A stretch of DNA of 64,000 bases from Streptococcus sp. HMSC078D09 (GTDB taxonomy: Bacteria; Bacillota; Bacilli; Lactobacillales; Streptococcaceae): contig NZ_KV813675.1 of NCBI RefSeq assembly GCF_001813675.1, positions 253,722 to 317,721 on the forward strand. The letters are read 5' to 3'. This document shows positions 27,388 through 37,280 of the stretch, piece by piece. How positions within the stretch are numbered: the stretch's first letter is position 1; each line of letters opens with the position of its first letter. Both the position numbers and the translations under genes were made by a program. The notes beneath the pieces were generated by a model. It was not told the DNA's origin, ran no database searches, and saw only the letters and a program-made list of their open reading frames with translations.

Positions 27388-27420
27388 AAAAAAAGCACTT
27401 GAACCTTGGGTTCAAGTGCT
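27388..27420 (-). terminator. Terminator after yidC
   Basis: A perfect 12-bp stem (AGCACTTGAACC paired with its complement, 3-base loop) followed by seven T on the minus strand. The 27335-27387 stretch before it holds nothing recognisable. Confidence 0.92.
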
Positions 27421-27450
27421 ACTGTATACCGCTAGAATTAGTAGTTTGTA

Positions 27451-28368
27451 CTACTTTCTATTGCGTTGTTTTCCTGCATTGCGGTTGTTTTTTGGTTTGT
27501 GTTGGATTTGTGTCGTTGCAGTAGGTGTGACATCTTTTTTCACGCGGTGACTAGTCGCTTTAGGAGGATTGTTTTTGTATTCCTCAGCGACTCGTTTGCG
27601 AAGATTTGGACGAATCAAGTAGTTGATGACAAATTGTTGGATAATTTGGATCACCCCACCGACTACCCAGTAAAGAGTTACTCCGGCTGAGGAGATCAAT
27701 GAGAAGACACCGATCATAATCGGACTCATCAGTGATGCTTTGCGCATGCTTTCCTTTTGGGTTTCATCTTCAATTCCATGAAGAGAAAGCATACTTTGGA
27801 TATAGTAAAGAACTGCTACGATCGCTGTCAAGAGCAAGCTTGGTTTGCCGAGAGCAATGCCAAGGAAGCTACTATCTGCTACCCCTTTGGTGTGCTGAGC
27901 TGCAAAGAAGAGAGCTGAGAAGAATGGCATTTGGATCAAGAGTGGCAAACACCCAACTCCACCAAACATGCTAACTCCATTTTCACGTTGAGCAGCCATT
28001 AATTCCTGTTGCGCCAATAGCTTTTCTTCTTGTGTGCTAGCGTTCTTCATGCGCTCTTGGATTGGCCCAAGGATAGGTTTTAAGTAGTTCATCTTTTCAG
28101 ATTGGTAGGTTGCCTTCCATGATTGGTACAAACCAAGTGGCAAGATGATTAACCGTACGATCAAGGTGACGATAATAATCCCGATCCCAAAGCCTAAGCC
28201 AAGGTTGTTGGCAAAGAATTTGATGGCTTCGCCCATTGGACGGCCAAGAAGATTCCAGATCAATCCAGTCGGATTTCCAGTTTTCCGATCGACACTCACG
28301 CATCCTGATAAGAAGACAAGCGAAGCTAGTCCCATCGATGCAAGTAATGCAAGTTTATTTTTTTTCAC
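27451..28368 (-). CDS. yidC: Membrane protein insertase YidC (lipoprotein form)
   Basis: YidC/OxaA inserts membrane proteins alone or with SecYEG. The 305-residue precursor has a lipoprotein signal ending at FLSGC (Cys23), then the 60KD_IMP core with five hydrophobic segments (GFGIGIIIVTLIVRLIILPL, then MFGGVGCLPLLIQMPFFSALFF and others). The basic C-terminal tail KKDVTPTATT...KPKNNRNAGKQRNRK can bind ribosomes. Streptococci carry two YidC paralogues; which one this is cannot be decided alone. It lies 76 bp behind acyP on the same strand, so they are probably co-transcribed. Confidence 0.93.
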   Translation of the reverse strand: MKKNKLALLASMGLASLVFLSGCVSVDRKTGNPTGLIWNLLGRPMGEAIKFFANNLGLGFGIGIIIVTLIVRLIILPLGLYQSWKATYQSEKMNYLKPILGPIQERMKNASTQEEKLLAQQELMAAQRENGVSMFGGVGCLPLLIQMPFFSALFFAAQHTKGVADSSFLGIALGKPSLLLTAIVAVLYYIQSMLSLHGIEDETQKESMRKASLMSPIMIGVFSLISSAGVTLYWVVGGVIQIIQQFVINYLIRPNLRKRVAEEYKNNPPKATSHRVKKDVTPTATTQIQHKPKNNRNAGKQRNRK

Positions 28369-28444
28369 AAATAGTTCCTTCTTTTTTTAATGTTACCTTT
28401 CTATTCTACTGTTTTTTTTGAAAATACACAATAGTTCTCTAGTC

Positions 28445-28723
28445 TTAATTTGCAATTTTGAAGTCTGTATAGTTTTCAAAGTTTGCGAGCGTAACATCTA
28501 AATAAGTCACATGCGCAAAAGGCGTAGGACCTTTGCGAATTTCTTGGATGAATTTGGCCATTTGGCTACTAGACTCTGCCTGTGCCAGAATGCCAACTGT
28601 TCCGTCGTCATTATTCCAGACACGGCCAGTGATCCCACCGATCTCTAAAGCAAGACTGTAGACTCCCCAGCGAAAGCCAACCCCTTGAACCCGTCCTTGG
28701 GCAATCATTTTTACCTTTTGCAT
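28445..28723 (-). CDS. acyP: Acylphosphatase
   Basis: A 92-residue enzyme that hydrolyses carboxyl-phosphate bonds. The signature GRVQGVGFRWGVY (with the phosphate-binding Arg) lies at about residues 10-22 and the second signature GRVWNNDDGTVGILAQ, with the catalytic Asn, at about 33-48. It is divergent from the TrmH-type methyltransferase gene, an arrangement common in streptococci. SD AAGGAGG lies just upstream of the start. Confidence 0.94.
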   Translation of the reverse strand: MQKVKMIAQGRVQGVGFRWGVYSLALEIGGITGRVWNNDDGTVGILAQAESSSQMAKFIQEIRKGPTPFAHVTYLDVTLANFENYTDFKIAN

Positions 28724-28784
28724 GTGCGACCTCCTTGACTCGAAGAAATCTATCTGAGGTATGATTTCTTCTTTTTCTTTGTGC

Positions 28785-28796
28785 TATAATAGTTCT
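28785..28796 (+). promoter_or_regulatory. Extended -10 placing start codon at the transcript 5' end
   Basis: TGCTATAAT (extended -10, TATAAT at 28785-28790) ends only 6 bases before the ATG at 28797. Initiation 7 bases downstream of the -10 would put A of ATG at +1, so the transcript should be leaderless. No ribosome site is present. Confidence 0.6.
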
Positions 28797-29543
28797 ATGA
28801 ATATTATAACGTCTAAATCCAATAATGTAATCAAAAATGCAAAAAAATTACATCAAAAAAAATACCGGACAGATTCTTATCTCATTGAAGGCTGGCATCT
28901 GTTTGAAGAGGCAGTAGAAAATCATGCGAAGATTCGGCAGGTCTTTGTTTTAGAAGCCTATTTAGACCGGGTAGAGGACATCCAAAAAGTCACTATCGTG
29001 ACTCCGGAGATCTTAAGCCTCTTGGCAGATTCGAAGACTCCTCAAGGGATTGTCGCAGAGATTCTTCTAGAGCAGCCAGAGCTTCCGGATCAGCTACAAG
29101 GGCGATTCCTCTATTTGGAGGATGTACAGGATCCTGGCAATGTAGGGACGATGATTCGAACAGCAGATGCAGCAGGTTTTGATGGCGTCATGCTTTCGAA
29201 AGCCTCCGCTGATCTATACAGTCTCAAGACCCTTCGATCCATGCAGGGCAGTCATTTCCATATTCCTATCTGGAAACTGGATCGAGAAGAACTATTGGAG
29301 CGAGCTGCGCACTCTCATCTAGCAGTTCTCGCAACGACGCTTTCAGAAGCTTCCATTGACTACCGTCAGCTTTCTCAGACCGATCAGTTTATCCTGGTTA
29401 TGGGGAATGAAGGAAATGGCATCAGCCAGGAAATGGCGGCACAAGCAGACCAGCTGGTTCATATTCCCATGCCAGGTCGTTCAGAGAGTTTAAATGTTGC
29501 AGTGGCAGCAGGAATTTTGATGTTTTCTTTAAGGAAATTTTGA
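28797..29543 (+). CDS. TrmH/SpoU family RNA 2'-O-methyltransferase
   Basis: A 248-residue SPOUT-class methyltransferase that methylates ribose 2'-OH in rRNA or tRNA. An N-terminal substrate-binding domain (about 1-95, with YLIEGWHLFEEA) precedes the trefoil-knot domain with LYLEDVQDPGNVGTMIRTADA, ILVMGNEGNGIS and IPMPGRSESLNVAVAAGI, the three SpoU motifs. The start at 28797 (MNIITSKSNNVIKNAKKL) matches the usual N-terminus and sits directly behind a -10 box, implying a leaderless mRNA. The exact RNA target is not known. Confidence 0.9.
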   Translation: MNIITSKSNNVIKNAKKLHQKKYRTDSYLIEGWHLFEEAVENHAKIRQVFVLEAYLDRVEDIQKVTIVTPEILSLLADSKTPQGIVAEILLEQPELPDQLQGRFLYLEDVQDPGNVGTMIRTADAAGFDGVMLSKASADLYSLKTLRSMQGSHFHIPIWKLDREELLERAAHSHLAVLATTLSEASIDYRQLSQTDQFILVMGNEGNGISQEMAAQADQLVHIPMPGRSESLNVAVAAGILMFSLRKF

Positions 29544-29625
29544 GAAAAAGAAGTATACTTAACCTGTAAGAAGAAGTTGATGGAGATCTTATTGGGAGAG
29601 CTTATCAACGAAAGGTGGTTATCTT

Positions 29626-30117
29626 ATGCAATATCATCGTGACAAAGAATACATGACCTATGTAGGCCATCTGATCCAGCATCCTAAGGTTCAAAAATTA
29701 GCCGACATTCCCCACCATATTCATTCCAATCGTTTGGAGCATTCCATTCATGTGAGCTATACCAGTTATAAACTGGCTAAAAAATTTGGTTGGGATGCCA
29801 AAAGTACGGCTCGGGGTGGCCTCTTGCATGACCTCTTTTACTATGATTGGCGCGAGACCAAGTTTACGAAAAGTCACGCCTGGATCCATCCCCGCATTGC
29901 CGTGAGAAATGCACGAAAGATCACAGATCTCAATGCCAAGGAAGAAGACATCATTATTAAACACATGTGGGGAGCTACCCTTGCTCCGCCTCGCTACAAA
30001 GAATCCTTCGTAGTGACGATGGTGGATAAATACTGGGCTGTTAAGGAAGCTTCAGAACCTTGGCGTAAAAAGATGGCCAAAAGGAGATTTTTTCATCGAA
30101 AAATGTTAAAATCATAG
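29626..30117 (+). CDS. HD-domain protein
   Basis: A 163-residue protein with the metal-binding HD pattern: His in HSNRLEHSIHVSY, HD in GGLLHDLFYYDW (about residues 67-78) and further His residues at KSHAWIHPR and IIKHMW. HD proteins are metal-dependent phosphohydrolases, often on nucleotides; the substrate here is unknown. It stands between the TrmH-type gene and a BI-1 family gene, all on the plus strand. SD GAAAGGTGG lies upstream. Confidence 0.82.
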   Translation: MQYHRDKEYMTYVGHLIQHPKVQKLADIPHHIHSNRLEHSIHVSYTSYKLAKKFGWDAKSTARGGLLHDLFYYDWRETKFTKSHAWIHPRIAVRNARKITDLNAKEEDIIIKHMWGATLAPPRYKESFVVTMVDKYWAVKEASEPWRKKMAKRRFFHRKMLKS

Positions 30118-30145
30118 TAAACAAATTTGAAAGGAACTTGTTTAT

Positions 30146-30832
30146 ATGTATAATGATTCAGTAATCCAAGAACAAAGTGGATTGAATGCTTTTTATAACA
30201 AAATCTACTCATTAGTTGGGATCGGTGTTGGGATTTCAGCCCTTGTCTCTGGTCTTATGATGACGGTCTTTCAAGATTTCTTCGTTCAAATCTTGACAAC
30301 CGCACCAATGGTTTACTATGCAGCAGTGGTTGTAGAATTGATCTTGGTCTTTGTTGCAAGTGGGAAGGCTGTTAAAAATAGCCCGTCTGCTCTTCCGATC
30401 TTCTTGATCTACTCAGCCTTGAATGGCTTTACCTTGAGCTTTATCATTGCTCGCTACATGCAAGCAACTGTCTATAAGGCTTTCTTGGTCAGTGCCTTGA
30501 TGTTTATTGTCATGGGAGCTATCGGACGCGTCGTGAAAAAGGACCTGTCTGGAATGGGACGTGCCTTGATGGGAGTCTTGATCGGTGTGATCATCGCTTC
30601 TGTTGTGAACATGTTCTTGAGAAGTTCTGGAATGGACTATATCTTGAGTACCATCTCTGTCTTCCTCTTTGCAGGATTGACAGCTTGGGATAACCAAAAG
30701 ATTCGCTATGTCTATGATCAAACAAATGGTCAACCTGCTACAGGTTGGGCAGTAGCAATGGCTTTGGAACTTTATCTTGACTTTATCAACCTCTTTATCA
30801 GCCTTCTTCGTATCTTCGGAAGAAACGACTAA
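30146..30832 (+). CDS. Bax inhibitor-1 (YccA/TMBIM) family membrane protein
   Basis: A 228-residue integral membrane protein with seven hydrophobic segments and the family end region [18 protein letters not shown] followed by [20 protein letters not shown]. Bacterial members include a pH-sensitive Ca2+ leak channel (BsYetJ) and the FtsH modulator YccA; the role in streptococci is not established. Length is typical. SD GAAAGGAAC precedes the ATG; a terminator follows 13 bases after the stop. Confidence 0.9.
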   Translation: MYNDSVIQEQSGLNAFYNKIYSLVGIGVGISALVSGLMMTVFQDFFVQILTTAPMVYYAAVVVELILVFVASGKAVKNSPSALPIFLIYSALNGFTLSFIIARYMQATVYKAFLVSALMFIVMGAIGRVVKKDLSGMGRALMGVLIGVIIASVVNMFLRSSGMDYILSTISVFLFAGLTAWDNQKIRYVYDQTNGQPATGWAVAMALELYLDFINLFISLLRIFGRND

Positions 30833-30845
30833 TCAAAGAGAGCTT

Positions 30846-30874
30846 GAGCTGGGGCAGTTGCCTCGGCTTTTTTT
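30846..30874 (+). terminator. Terminator after BI-1 gene
   Basis: A 10-bp stem AGCTGGGGCA/TGCCTCGGCT with two G-U pairs and a T run. Confidence 0.8.
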
Positions 30875-30927
30875 GTCTTTCGACTTGTGCTATACTAATA
30901 GTGACTAAAGAATAGAAATGAGCGCTT

Positions 30928-32178
30928 ATGAAAACACCTTTTGTAACCCGTGAACAATTAGAAAGTCTGACCCAAGAATTTCCTACCCCTTTCCATCTCT
31001 ATGATGAAGCAGGAATTCGTGAAACGGCTCGTGCCCTCCATCAAGCTTTTGCTTGGAATGAAGGATTTAAGGAGTACTTTGCCATCAAGGCGACTCCTAA
31101 CCCATCGATCCTAAAAATTTTGCAAGAAGAGGGATGTGGTGTCGACACGGCCAGCTACGTAGAATTATTAATGGCAGATAAACTGGGCTTTAGTGGAAAA
31201 GAGATCATGTTTTCTTCTAACAATACGCCAGCTGATGAATTTGTCTATGCTAGAGAATTAGGGGCAACGATCAATCTGGACGCCTATGAAGACATTGCTT
31301 TCTTGAAGTCTGTGACTAGCATCCCCAAGGTCATTTCTTGCCGCTATAATCCTGGTGGAGTTTTTGAACTGGGAACCGATATTATGGACAATCCGGAAGA
31401 AGCTAAGTTTGGAATGACCAAGGAGCAATTGATCCAAGCCTTTATCGAGTTGAAAAAACTAGGTGTGGAAGAGTTTGGCATTCACGCTTTATTGGCTTCT
31501 AATACAGTATCCAACGACTACTATCCAGAGTTGGCGCGTCAACTTTTTGAATTGGCAGTGGAAGTCGTCGAGAAAACAGGTGTTCACTTGGGCTTCATCA
31601 ATCTTTCTGGTGGGGTTGGGGTCAATTACAAACCAGAGCAAGAGCCAAATGATATTGCCATTATTGGGGAGGGCGTACATCGCGTCTTTGATGCGATTCT
31701 CAAACCGGCAGGACTTGGTCATGTGAAAATCTATACCGAGCTTGGTCGCTTTATGCTGGCTTCACACGGTCTCTTGGTAACCAGAGTGACGCATAAAAAG
31801 AAAACTTACCGGACTTATGTCGGGGTTGATGCTTCAGCTGTGAACCTTCTTAGACCGGCTATGTACGGTGCTTATCACCATATTACCAATATGGATCGTC
31901 CAGAGGAACTGACTGAAGTGGTCGATGTCGTGGGAAGTCTTTGTGAAAATAACGATAAATTTGCCAAACAACGAGAACTACCCGTGACGGAGATTGGAGA
32001 TTTACTTGTGATCCATGACACCGGAGCTCATGGATTTTCAATGGGGTATCAGTACAATGCCAAGTTGCGTTCGGCAGAAGTTTTGCTTCAAGAAGATGGG
32101 AAAGCCCGTTTGATTCGTCGAGCAGAAAAACCAGAAGATTATCTTGCGACACTCTACGGCTTTGACATTGAAAAATAA
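30928..32178 (+). CDS. lysA: Diaminopimelate decarboxylase
   Basis: LysA makes L-lysine from meso-diaminopimelate with PLP, the last step of lysine synthesis. The 416-residue protein is a fold-III (alanine-racemase type) decarboxylase: PLP-Lys in YFAIKATPNPS (about residue 50), the Gly-rich NLSGGVGVNY phosphate site, ELGRFM and the C-terminal catalytic SLCENNDKFA and DTGAHGFSMGYQYN. In this group lysine also feeds the cell-wall stem peptide through MurE. A TATACT -10 lies at about 30889; the ribosome site is weak. Confidence 0.93.
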   Translation: MKTPFVTREQLESLTQEFPTPFHLYDEAGIRETARALHQAFAWNEGFKEYFAIKATPNPSILKILQEEGCGVDTASYVELLMADKLGFSGKEIMFSSNNTPADEFVYARELGATINLDAYEDIAFLKSVTSIPKVISCRYNPGGVFELGTDIMDNPEEAKFGMTKEQLIQAFIELKKLGVEEFGIHALLASNTVSNDYYPELARQLFELAVEVVEKTGVHLGFINLSGGVGVNYKPEQEPNDIAIIGEGVHRVFDAILKPAGLGHVKIYTELGRFMLASHGLLVTRVTHKKKTYRTYVGVDASAVNLLRPAMYGAYHHITNMDRPEELTEVVDVVGSLCENNDKFAKQRELPVTEIGDLLVIHDTGAHGFSMGYQYNAKLRSAEVLLQEDGKARLIRRAEKPEDYLATLYGFDIEK

Positions 32179-32233
32179 GCGATTGTCTGATATAATGATA
32201 GTTATGTAAAAATAATGGATCGGAGAAAATTTT

Positions 32234-32479
32234 ATGAATCTCTTTTTAGGAATTTTGTTGATTATTTTAGCTTTCTTTGGTGGGATGGTTGCAGGAATGT
32301 TCTTGCTTCGTCGTCAGTTTGAAAAAGAATTTGCCTCAAACCCACGTTTGAATGTTGAAGCAGTCCGTACGCTTTTAGGTGCCAGCGGCCAACGTCCAAG
32401 CGAAGCAAAAGTTCAACAAGTCTATCGCCAAATTGTGAACCAACAAAAATCAGCAATGGCGAAAAACAAGAAAAAATAA
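32234..32479 (+). CDS. YneF family (UPF0154) small membrane protein
   Basis: An 81-residue protein with a single N-terminal membrane helix ([23 protein letters not shown]) and a basic cytoplasmic tail containing [25 protein letters not shown], the UPF0154 signature. Function unknown. It precedes the murI operon and has its own promoter (GATATAAT at about 32188). A T-ended hairpin follows. Confidence 0.9.
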   Translation: MNLFLGILLIILAFFGGMVAGMFLLRRQFEKEFASNPRLNVEAVRTLLGASGQRPSEAKVQQVYRQIVNQQKSAMAKNKKK

Positions 32480-32508
32480 GAGTGGGGCAATCTCACGATA
32501 ATAAATGA

Positions 32509-32543
32509 GAGGGGCTTGGAGGAATTTCTTAGTCCCTCCTTTT
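32509..32543 (+). terminator. Weak terminator/attenuator before murI
   Basis: An 8-bp stem GAGGGGCT/AGTCCCTC with a 14-base loop, followed by CTTTT. It lies between the yneF-type gene and murI and probably allows some readthrough. Confidence 0.5.
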
Positions 32544-32556
32544 GGAAGGAAGAGAT

Positions 32557-33351
32557 ATGGATAACCGACCGATTGGTTTTTTAGATTCTGGAGTAGGGGG
32601 CCTGACTGTTGTCCGCGAATTGCTCCGTCAGCTTCCTCACGAAGATGTCGTCTATATTGGAGATTCAGCGCGTGCACCTTATGGTCCTAGACCAGCAGAC
32701 CAAATTCGCGAGTATACTTGGCAGATGGTGAACTTCCTTCTGACCAAAAATGTCAAGATGATTGTCTTAGCCTGTAATACAGCAACGGCAGTTGTTTGGG
32801 AAGAAGTCAAGGAGAAACTCGATATTCCCGTTTTGGGAGTGATATTGCCCGGTGCTTCTGCAGCCATTAAATCGACGACCCATCAAAAAATTGGGGTCAT
32901 TGGGACACCGATGACGGTTTCTTCTGGAATTTATAAAGAGAAGATTCAAAGTCTGGCACCAGACATGGAAGTCAGCAGTTTAGCTTGTCCCAAGTTTGTT
33001 CCTTTAGTAGAATCAAACGAGTTGGCATCCAGTGTGACCAAAAAGGTGGTTTACGAAACCCTAAAACCACTAGTTGGAAAGGTTGATACCTTAGTCTTGG
33101 GATGCACCCATTATCCCCTTTTAAAACCGATCATTCAAAATGTGATGGGACCGGATGTTAAATTGATTGATAGTGGGGCAGAGTGTGTTCGGGATATTTC
33201 CGTTTTATTAAACTATTTTGAGCTCAATAAGAGTCGCGAACTCTTAGAGCAGACCCACCGCTTTTATACCACTGCAAATGCCAATAGCTTTGCAGCGATT
33301 GCCGAAAAATGGCTAGAACGTTCAGTGAATGTGGAGCATGTAAATTTATGA
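32557..33351 (+). CDS. murI: Glutamate racemase
   Basis: MurI makes D-glutamate for peptidoglycan. The 264-residue enzyme has both catalytic cysteines: LACNTATAV (about residue 74) and LGCTHYPLL (about 185). The N-terminus [16 protein letters not shown] is the phosphate/substrate loop. The ATG at 32557 follows GGAAGGAAGAG. It overlaps rdgB by 4 bases and heads a long overlapping gene run up to yidD. Confidence 0.96.
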   Translation: MDNRPIGFLDSGVGGLTVVRELLRQLPHEDVVYIGDSARAPYGPRPADQIREYTWQMVNFLLTKNVKMIVLACNTATAVVWEEVKEKLDIPVLGVILPGASAAIKSTTHQKIGVIGTPMTVSSGIYKEKIQSLAPDMEVSSLACPKFVPLVESNELASSVTKKVVYETLKPLVGKVDTLVLGCTHYPLLKPIIQNVMGPDVKLIDSGAECVRDISVLLNYFELNKSRELLEQTHRFYTTANANSFAAIAEKWLERSVNVEHVNL

Positions 33352-34328
33352 GTGACAAACTATTTGAATACAAAGATCCCCAAGATTGGTATATAGCCCA
33401 ATGGGGAGAAGATGCAGACTACAACCAATTTAGTCAAGTGACTGCGGAAGCTTCCACTCTGTTAGATCAGCTGGAACTTCTCTTTGCCAAGGATCCTGAA
33501 GGATTCCCTCTCAATCTATCGGTGATGCGCTATGGTTCAGCCTTCCGTTTTCTGACCTTTTTGACCGAAATCTTGAATGAAGTCAAGGGAAGAGCTTTTG
33601 AAATCGTACAGCGTCAAGGAGCCTTGCTCTTGGTTGAAAAAGGGAAATTGCTCTATTTGCATTTGCCAAGTGATGGGGTGGATTTAGAAGCCTTCTTGGG
33701 TCAAGGTAAGGTCAAAGATACGATTCTCATTGCGACTCGAAATGAGGGAAAAACCAAAGAATTCCGTAATATGTTTGAAAAGCTGGGCTTTGAAGTGGAA
33801 AATCTCAATCAATACCCAGAGCTTCCAGAAGTCGAAGAGACAGGTCTGACCTTTGAAGAGAATGCCCGCCTAAAAGCTGAAACGATTGCAGAGCTAACTG
33901 GGAAAACAGTCTTAGCGGATGATTCAGGTTTGAAGGTGGATATCTTGGGAGGCTTACCAGGAGTTTGGTCAGCTCGCTTTGCGGGAGTTGGTGCGACAGA
34001 TGCGGAAAACAATGCGAAATTGTTGCACGAATTGGCCATGGTTTTTGACTTGAAAGATCGCTCAGCCCAGTTCCATACGACCTTGGTGGTTGCAAGACCA
34101 GGCAAGGAAAGTCTAGTGGTGGAAGCAGATTGGCCAGGGTATATTAATTTTGAGCCCAAAGGGGAACACGGCTTTGGCTATGATCCTCTCTTCTTAGTTG
34201 GGGAAACGGGCCGTGCTGCTGCTGAATTAACGCTTGAAGAAAAAAATACACAATCACATCGTGCTTTAGCTGTTAAAAAGTTATTGGAGGTATTTCCATC
34301 ATGGCAAAGCAAACAATCATCGTTATGA
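33348..34328 (+). CDS. rdgB: XTP/dITP diphosphatase with N-terminal extension (RdgB/HAM1)
   Basis: RdgB hydrolyses non-canonical purine triphosphates (dITP, XTP) to monophosphates. The catalytic domain is the C-terminal 200 residues ([46 protein letters not shown]). In front are about 125 residues typical of the streptococcal form, beginning [19 protein letters not shown], of unknown role. The start is at the ATGA overlapping the murI stop. The total of 326 residues is longer than E. coli RdgB (about 197) because of that extension. Confidence 0.93.
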   Translation: MSDKLFEYKDPQDWYIAQWGEDADYNQFSQVTAEASTLLDQLELLFAKDPEGFPLNLSVMRYGSAFRFLTFLTEILNEVKGRAFEIVQRQGALLLVEKGKLLYLHLPSDGVDLEAFLGQGKVKDTILIATRNEGKTKEFRNMFEKLGFEVENLNQYPELPEVEETGLTFEENARLKAETIAELTGKTVLADDSGLKVDILGGLPGVWSARFAGVGATDAENNAKLLHELAMVFDLKDRSAQFHTTLVVARPGKESLVVEADWPGYINFEPKGEHGFGYDPLFLVGETGRAAAELTLEEKNTQSHRALAVKKLLEVFPSWQSKQSSL

Positions 34329-34822
34329 GTGACTCGCATGGAGACCGCTCCATTGTTGAAGCTATTAAAGAAAAATACCTAGGCCAGGTCGATGGGATCT
34401 TTCACAATGGGGATTCTGAACTAAAAAGTGATGATCCTGTCTGGGAAGGGATCCACGTTGTCCAAGGAAATATGGATTTTTATGATGGCTATCCGGAACG
34501 CTTGGTGACCCAACTAGGGCCAACTCGGATCATCCAGACCCACGGACATCTCTTCCAGATCAATTTTAGTTTTCAAAAATTGGATCTATGGGCCCAAGAG
34601 GAAGAAGCAGATATCTGTCTTTACGGTCACCTTCATATCCCAGATGCTTGGAAGGAAGGAAGAACCCTCTTTGTGAATCCTGGATCCGTTAGCCAACCTC
34701 GTGGTCTGATTCGCGAGTGTTTGTATGCCAAGATAGAGATTACCGATTCGAACTTCAAGGTAGAGTATTATACGCGAGATCATGAATTGTACCCTGAATT
34801 GACAAAGGAGTTTAGCAGATGA
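34301..34822 (+). CDS. YfcE/MJ0936 family metallophosphoesterase
   Basis: A 173-residue calcineurin-like phosphoesterase with metal ligands in [10 protein letters not shown] (about 8-17), FHNGDSE, QGNMD, THGH and YGHLHIPD. Family members hydrolyse phosphodiesters in vitro; no streptococcal substrate is known. It overlaps rdgB by 28 bases and cbpB by 4, so all are translated from one mRNA. Confidence 0.92.
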   Translation: MAKQTIIVMSDSHGDRSIVEAIKEKYLGQVDGIFHNGDSELKSDDPVWEGIHVVQGNMDFYDGYPERLVTQLGPTRIIQTHGHLFQINFSFQKLDLWAQEEEADICLYGHLHIPDAWKEGRTLFVNPGSVSQPRGLIRECLYAKIEITDSNFKVEYYTRDHELYPELTKEFSR

Positions 34823-35280
34823 TAGCAAAGGAATTTGAACGTTTCTTGCTGGCGCAGGAAGAGACGTTCTTAACTCCTGCCAAAAATTTAGCGGTCTTGA
34901 TTGATACCCACAATGTAGACCATGCGGTCTTGCTGTTGAGCCAGATTAGCTATAGTCGCATCCCGGTAGTGACGGATGAACGCAAGTTTGTGGGGACGAT
35001 CTCCCTAACGGATATTCTATCTTATCAATTGAAACACGAGATTCCTGAGGAGACTTTTGCTTCGATGGATATCGTAGACGTTGCAAAGAAGGAGGTCGGG
35101 GTCATCGGCTTAGACTTCAATTTGACAGAAGTCCTTCACAAGTTGGTGGATGACTCCTTCTTATCAGTGGTGGATGAAGAAGGTTATTTCCAAGGGATTA
35201 TTACGCGGAAATCGATCCTCAAAGCCATCAATTCGCTAATGCATAATTTTTCAAATGAATACGAGATGATTCCAAAATGA
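34819..35280 (+). CDS. cbpB: CBS-domain protein CbpB (c-di-AMP-binding type)
   Basis: A 153-residue protein made of two CBS motifs (about 20-75 and 90-145: RIPVVTDERKFVGTISLTDIL and FLSVVDEEGYFQGIITRKSIL). CbpB/DarB proteins bind cyclic di-AMP and in several Firmicutes stimulate the (p)ppGpp synthetase when free of ligand. Assignment rests on size, twin-CBS layout and the conserved place before xerD-like and scpA. ATGA overlaps on both sides show tight coupling. Confidence 0.85.
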   Translation: MIAKEFERFLLAQEETFLTPAKNLAVLIDTHNVDHAVLLLSQISYSRIPVVTDERKFVGTISLTDILSYQLKHEIPEETFASMDIVDVAKKEVGVIGLDFNLTEVLHKLVDDSFLSVVDEEGYFQGIITRKSILKAINSLMHNFSNEYEMIPK

Positions 35281-36008
35281 AAGAATTTATTGCAAGTTTT
35301 ATTGATCAAAAAGAACTAAGTGAAAATTCTCAGTCAGCCTATTTCTATGATTTGGACCAATTTATTGAATCAATTCATGGAAAAGTGACGCCGACGAATT
35401 TGAGAATTTACCAAGCTTCGATTAAAGATTTTAAACCGGCGGTTCAAAAACGAAAATTATCCGCTGTTAACCAATTTTTATATTATTTGTATCAAGAACG
35501 CTTTATTTCTGAATACCATCGTTTGGTCTTGCCTAAAATTCAACCGGCCAAAACCCATGATCGTGAATTGTTAGATCTGACCCATTTTTGGGAAGAATCA
35601 ACTAACCCACAGGGACGCTTGATGGCCTTATTGATTCTGGAGATGGGCTTATTGCCAAGTGAGATCCTCCAAGTCAAGGTCGAAGATATTCAGCTGGACT
35701 TTCATGTCATTCGAGTGGGCAAAGATGGCCAAAAACGGGTTTTAAAAGTTCCAGATCCTTTACTGGATGAGTTGCAACTCTTCCTGGATGGTGTCTATCT
35801 CTTTGATAATAAAGGAAAATCATACTCTCGTCAGTGGGGATTCCGACAATTAGAAGCCTTCTTGATCGAAAAAGGCAACCAAGACCTTTCGGCACAATCA
35901 ATTCGTGAGCAGTATATTTTGAAACAACGTGAACTCGGTGTGGATCTCTTTAGTATTGCGCGTGAATTGGGCCTAAAAACCATGGTGACATTAGAAAAAT
36001 ATAAATAA
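35277..36008 (+). CDS. XerD-like tyrosine recombinase homologue, probably non-catalytic
   Basis: A 243-residue protein with the SAM-like N-terminal DNA-binding domain (about 1-80) and a tyrosine-recombinase C-terminal fold. The first catalytic Arg (expected in a GLRxSE motif) is replaced in [10 protein letters not shown], and the HxxR box reads SAQSIREQY, with His missing; the final Tyr (TLEKYK) remains near the end. This matches the streptococcal XerD-like proteins that sit in the scp operon and are thought inactive as recombinases; the true streptococcal Xer is XerS. It overlaps cbpB by 4 bases and scpA by 1. Confidence 0.88.
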   Translation: MKEFIASFIDQKELSENSQSAYFYDLDQFIESIHGKVTPTNLRIYQASIKDFKPAVQKRKLSAVNQFLYYLYQERFISEYHRLVLPKIQPAKTHDRELLDLTHFWEESTNPQGRLMALLILEMGLLPSEILQVKVEDIQLDFHVIRVGKDGQKRVLKVPDPLLDELQLFLDGVYLFDNKGKSYSRQWGFRQLEAFLIEKGNQDLSAQSIREQYILKQRELGVDLFSIARELGLKTMVTLEKYK

Positions 36009-36727
36009 TGGATATTAAAATTAAAGATTTTGAAGGGCCTTTGGACCTCTTGCTCCACTTGGTCTCTAAATACCAGATGGATATCTATGAGGTCCCCTTG
36101 ATTGAGGTGATCGAACAGTATCTGGCTTATTTGGCGACTCTCCAGGCGATGAAACTAGAGGTAGCAGGGGAATACATGCTGATGGCTAGTCAACTAACCC
36201 TGATCAAGAGTCGTAGACTTCTTCCTAAGGTCGCAGAGGAGATGGATGAAGCAGAGGATCTCGAGCAGGACCTCCTTTCTCAATTGGAAGAGTACCGTAC
36301 TTACAAGCAATTAGGAGAGTTGATGGCCTCGCAGCATGAGGAGCGCGCCCTCTATTATTCGAAACCCAAGATGGAATTGGTCTATGACGATACCGAATTA
36401 CTTCATGATCGCACCACGGTGGATCTCTTCTTGGCTTTTTCAAAACTATTGACTAAGAAAAAAGAAGAATTCCGCCAGAACCATACAACCATTGTCAAGG
36501 ATGAATACAAGATTGAGGATCTGATGGACCAGCTGCGTCACCGATTCCACGATCGCTCACAAGTTCTCTTGCAGGACTTGTTTCTAGAAGCAGCGGATCT
36601 CCAAGAGGTTATTACCCTATTTCTTGCAACCCTTGAATTAATCAAGATTCAAGAGGTCACAGTGGTACAGGATAGGGCTTTTGGAGAAATTTACTTAAAT
36701 AGGATTGAACATGAGCAAATTAGCTGA
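36008..36727 (+). CDS. scpA: Segregation and condensation protein A
   Basis: ScpA is the kleisin subunit of the SMC-ScpAB chromosome condensin. The 239-residue protein begins [20 protein letters not shown], the kleisin N-terminal helix, and ends with a winged-helix domain (about 165-235) that closes the SMC ring. Length is normal. It shares one base with the xerD-like stop and overlaps scpB by 17 bases. Confidence 0.96.
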   Translation: MDIKIKDFEGPLDLLLHLVSKYQMDIYEVPLIEVIEQYLAYLATLQAMKLEVAGEYMLMASQLTLIKSRRLLPKVAEEMDEAEDLEQDLLSQLEEYRTYKQLGELMASQHEERALYYSKPKMELVYDDTELLHDRTTVDLFLAFSKLLTKKKEEFRQNHTTIVKDEYKIEDLMDQLRHRFHDRSQVLLQDLFLEAADLQEVITLFLATLELIKIQEVTVVQDRAFGEIYLNRIEHEQIS

Positions 36728-37280
36728 AATTGAAGCACTCTTATTTGTAGCGGGTGAAGAAGGAATTACTGCCAGACAAATCGCAGATCTTCTCTCTTTA
36801 CCCCCAACAGGTGTGGTGCAAAGTTTAGAAAAATTGGCCCAAAAATACCAGGAGGATACAGGTACCAGTCTGTGTTTGATGGAGACAGCTTCCCGTTATA
36901 AATTGGTGACAAAGGCAGACTACGCTTCGGTTTTACGAGACTATTCTAGAACGCCCATGAACCAAAGTTTGTCTCGGGCTGCCCTTGAAACCTTGTCAAT
37001 CATTGCTTATAAGCAACCGATCACCCGCGTGGAGGTAGATGATATTCGAGGCGTCAATTCCAGTGGTGCTATTACCAAACTACTGTCATTTGATCTGATC
37101 CGCGAAGATGGAAAAAAAGAAGTCCTCGGGCGTCCTAATTTGTATGTCACGACGGAGTATTTTTTGGATTATATGGGGATCAATCATTTGGAGGAATTGC
37201 CAAAGGTTGAGGAAGTGGACATCGATCCAGAGGAAGGTCAATTATTTTCAGAGAGAACAGAGGAACTAGATGAGAATTAA
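36711..37280 (+). CDS. scpB: Segregation and condensation protein B
   Basis: ScpB is the tandem winged-helix partner that dimerises on ScpA. The 189-residue protein has the characteristic [16 protein letters not shown] (4-19), [27 protein letters not shown] and [20 protein letters not shown] start at the ATG at 36711; the frame also opens with a TTG at 36705. It overlaps scpA upstream and rluB downstream (11 bases). Confidence 0.96.
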   Translation: MSKLAEIEALLFVAGEEGITARQIADLLSLPPTGVVQSLEKLAQKYQEDTGTSLCLMETASRYKLVTKADYASVLRDYSRTPMNQSLSRAALETLSIIAYKQPITRVEVDDIRGVNSSGAITKLLSFDLIREDGKKEVLGRPNLYVTTEYFLDYMGINHLEELPKVEEVDIDPEEGQLFSERTEELDEN

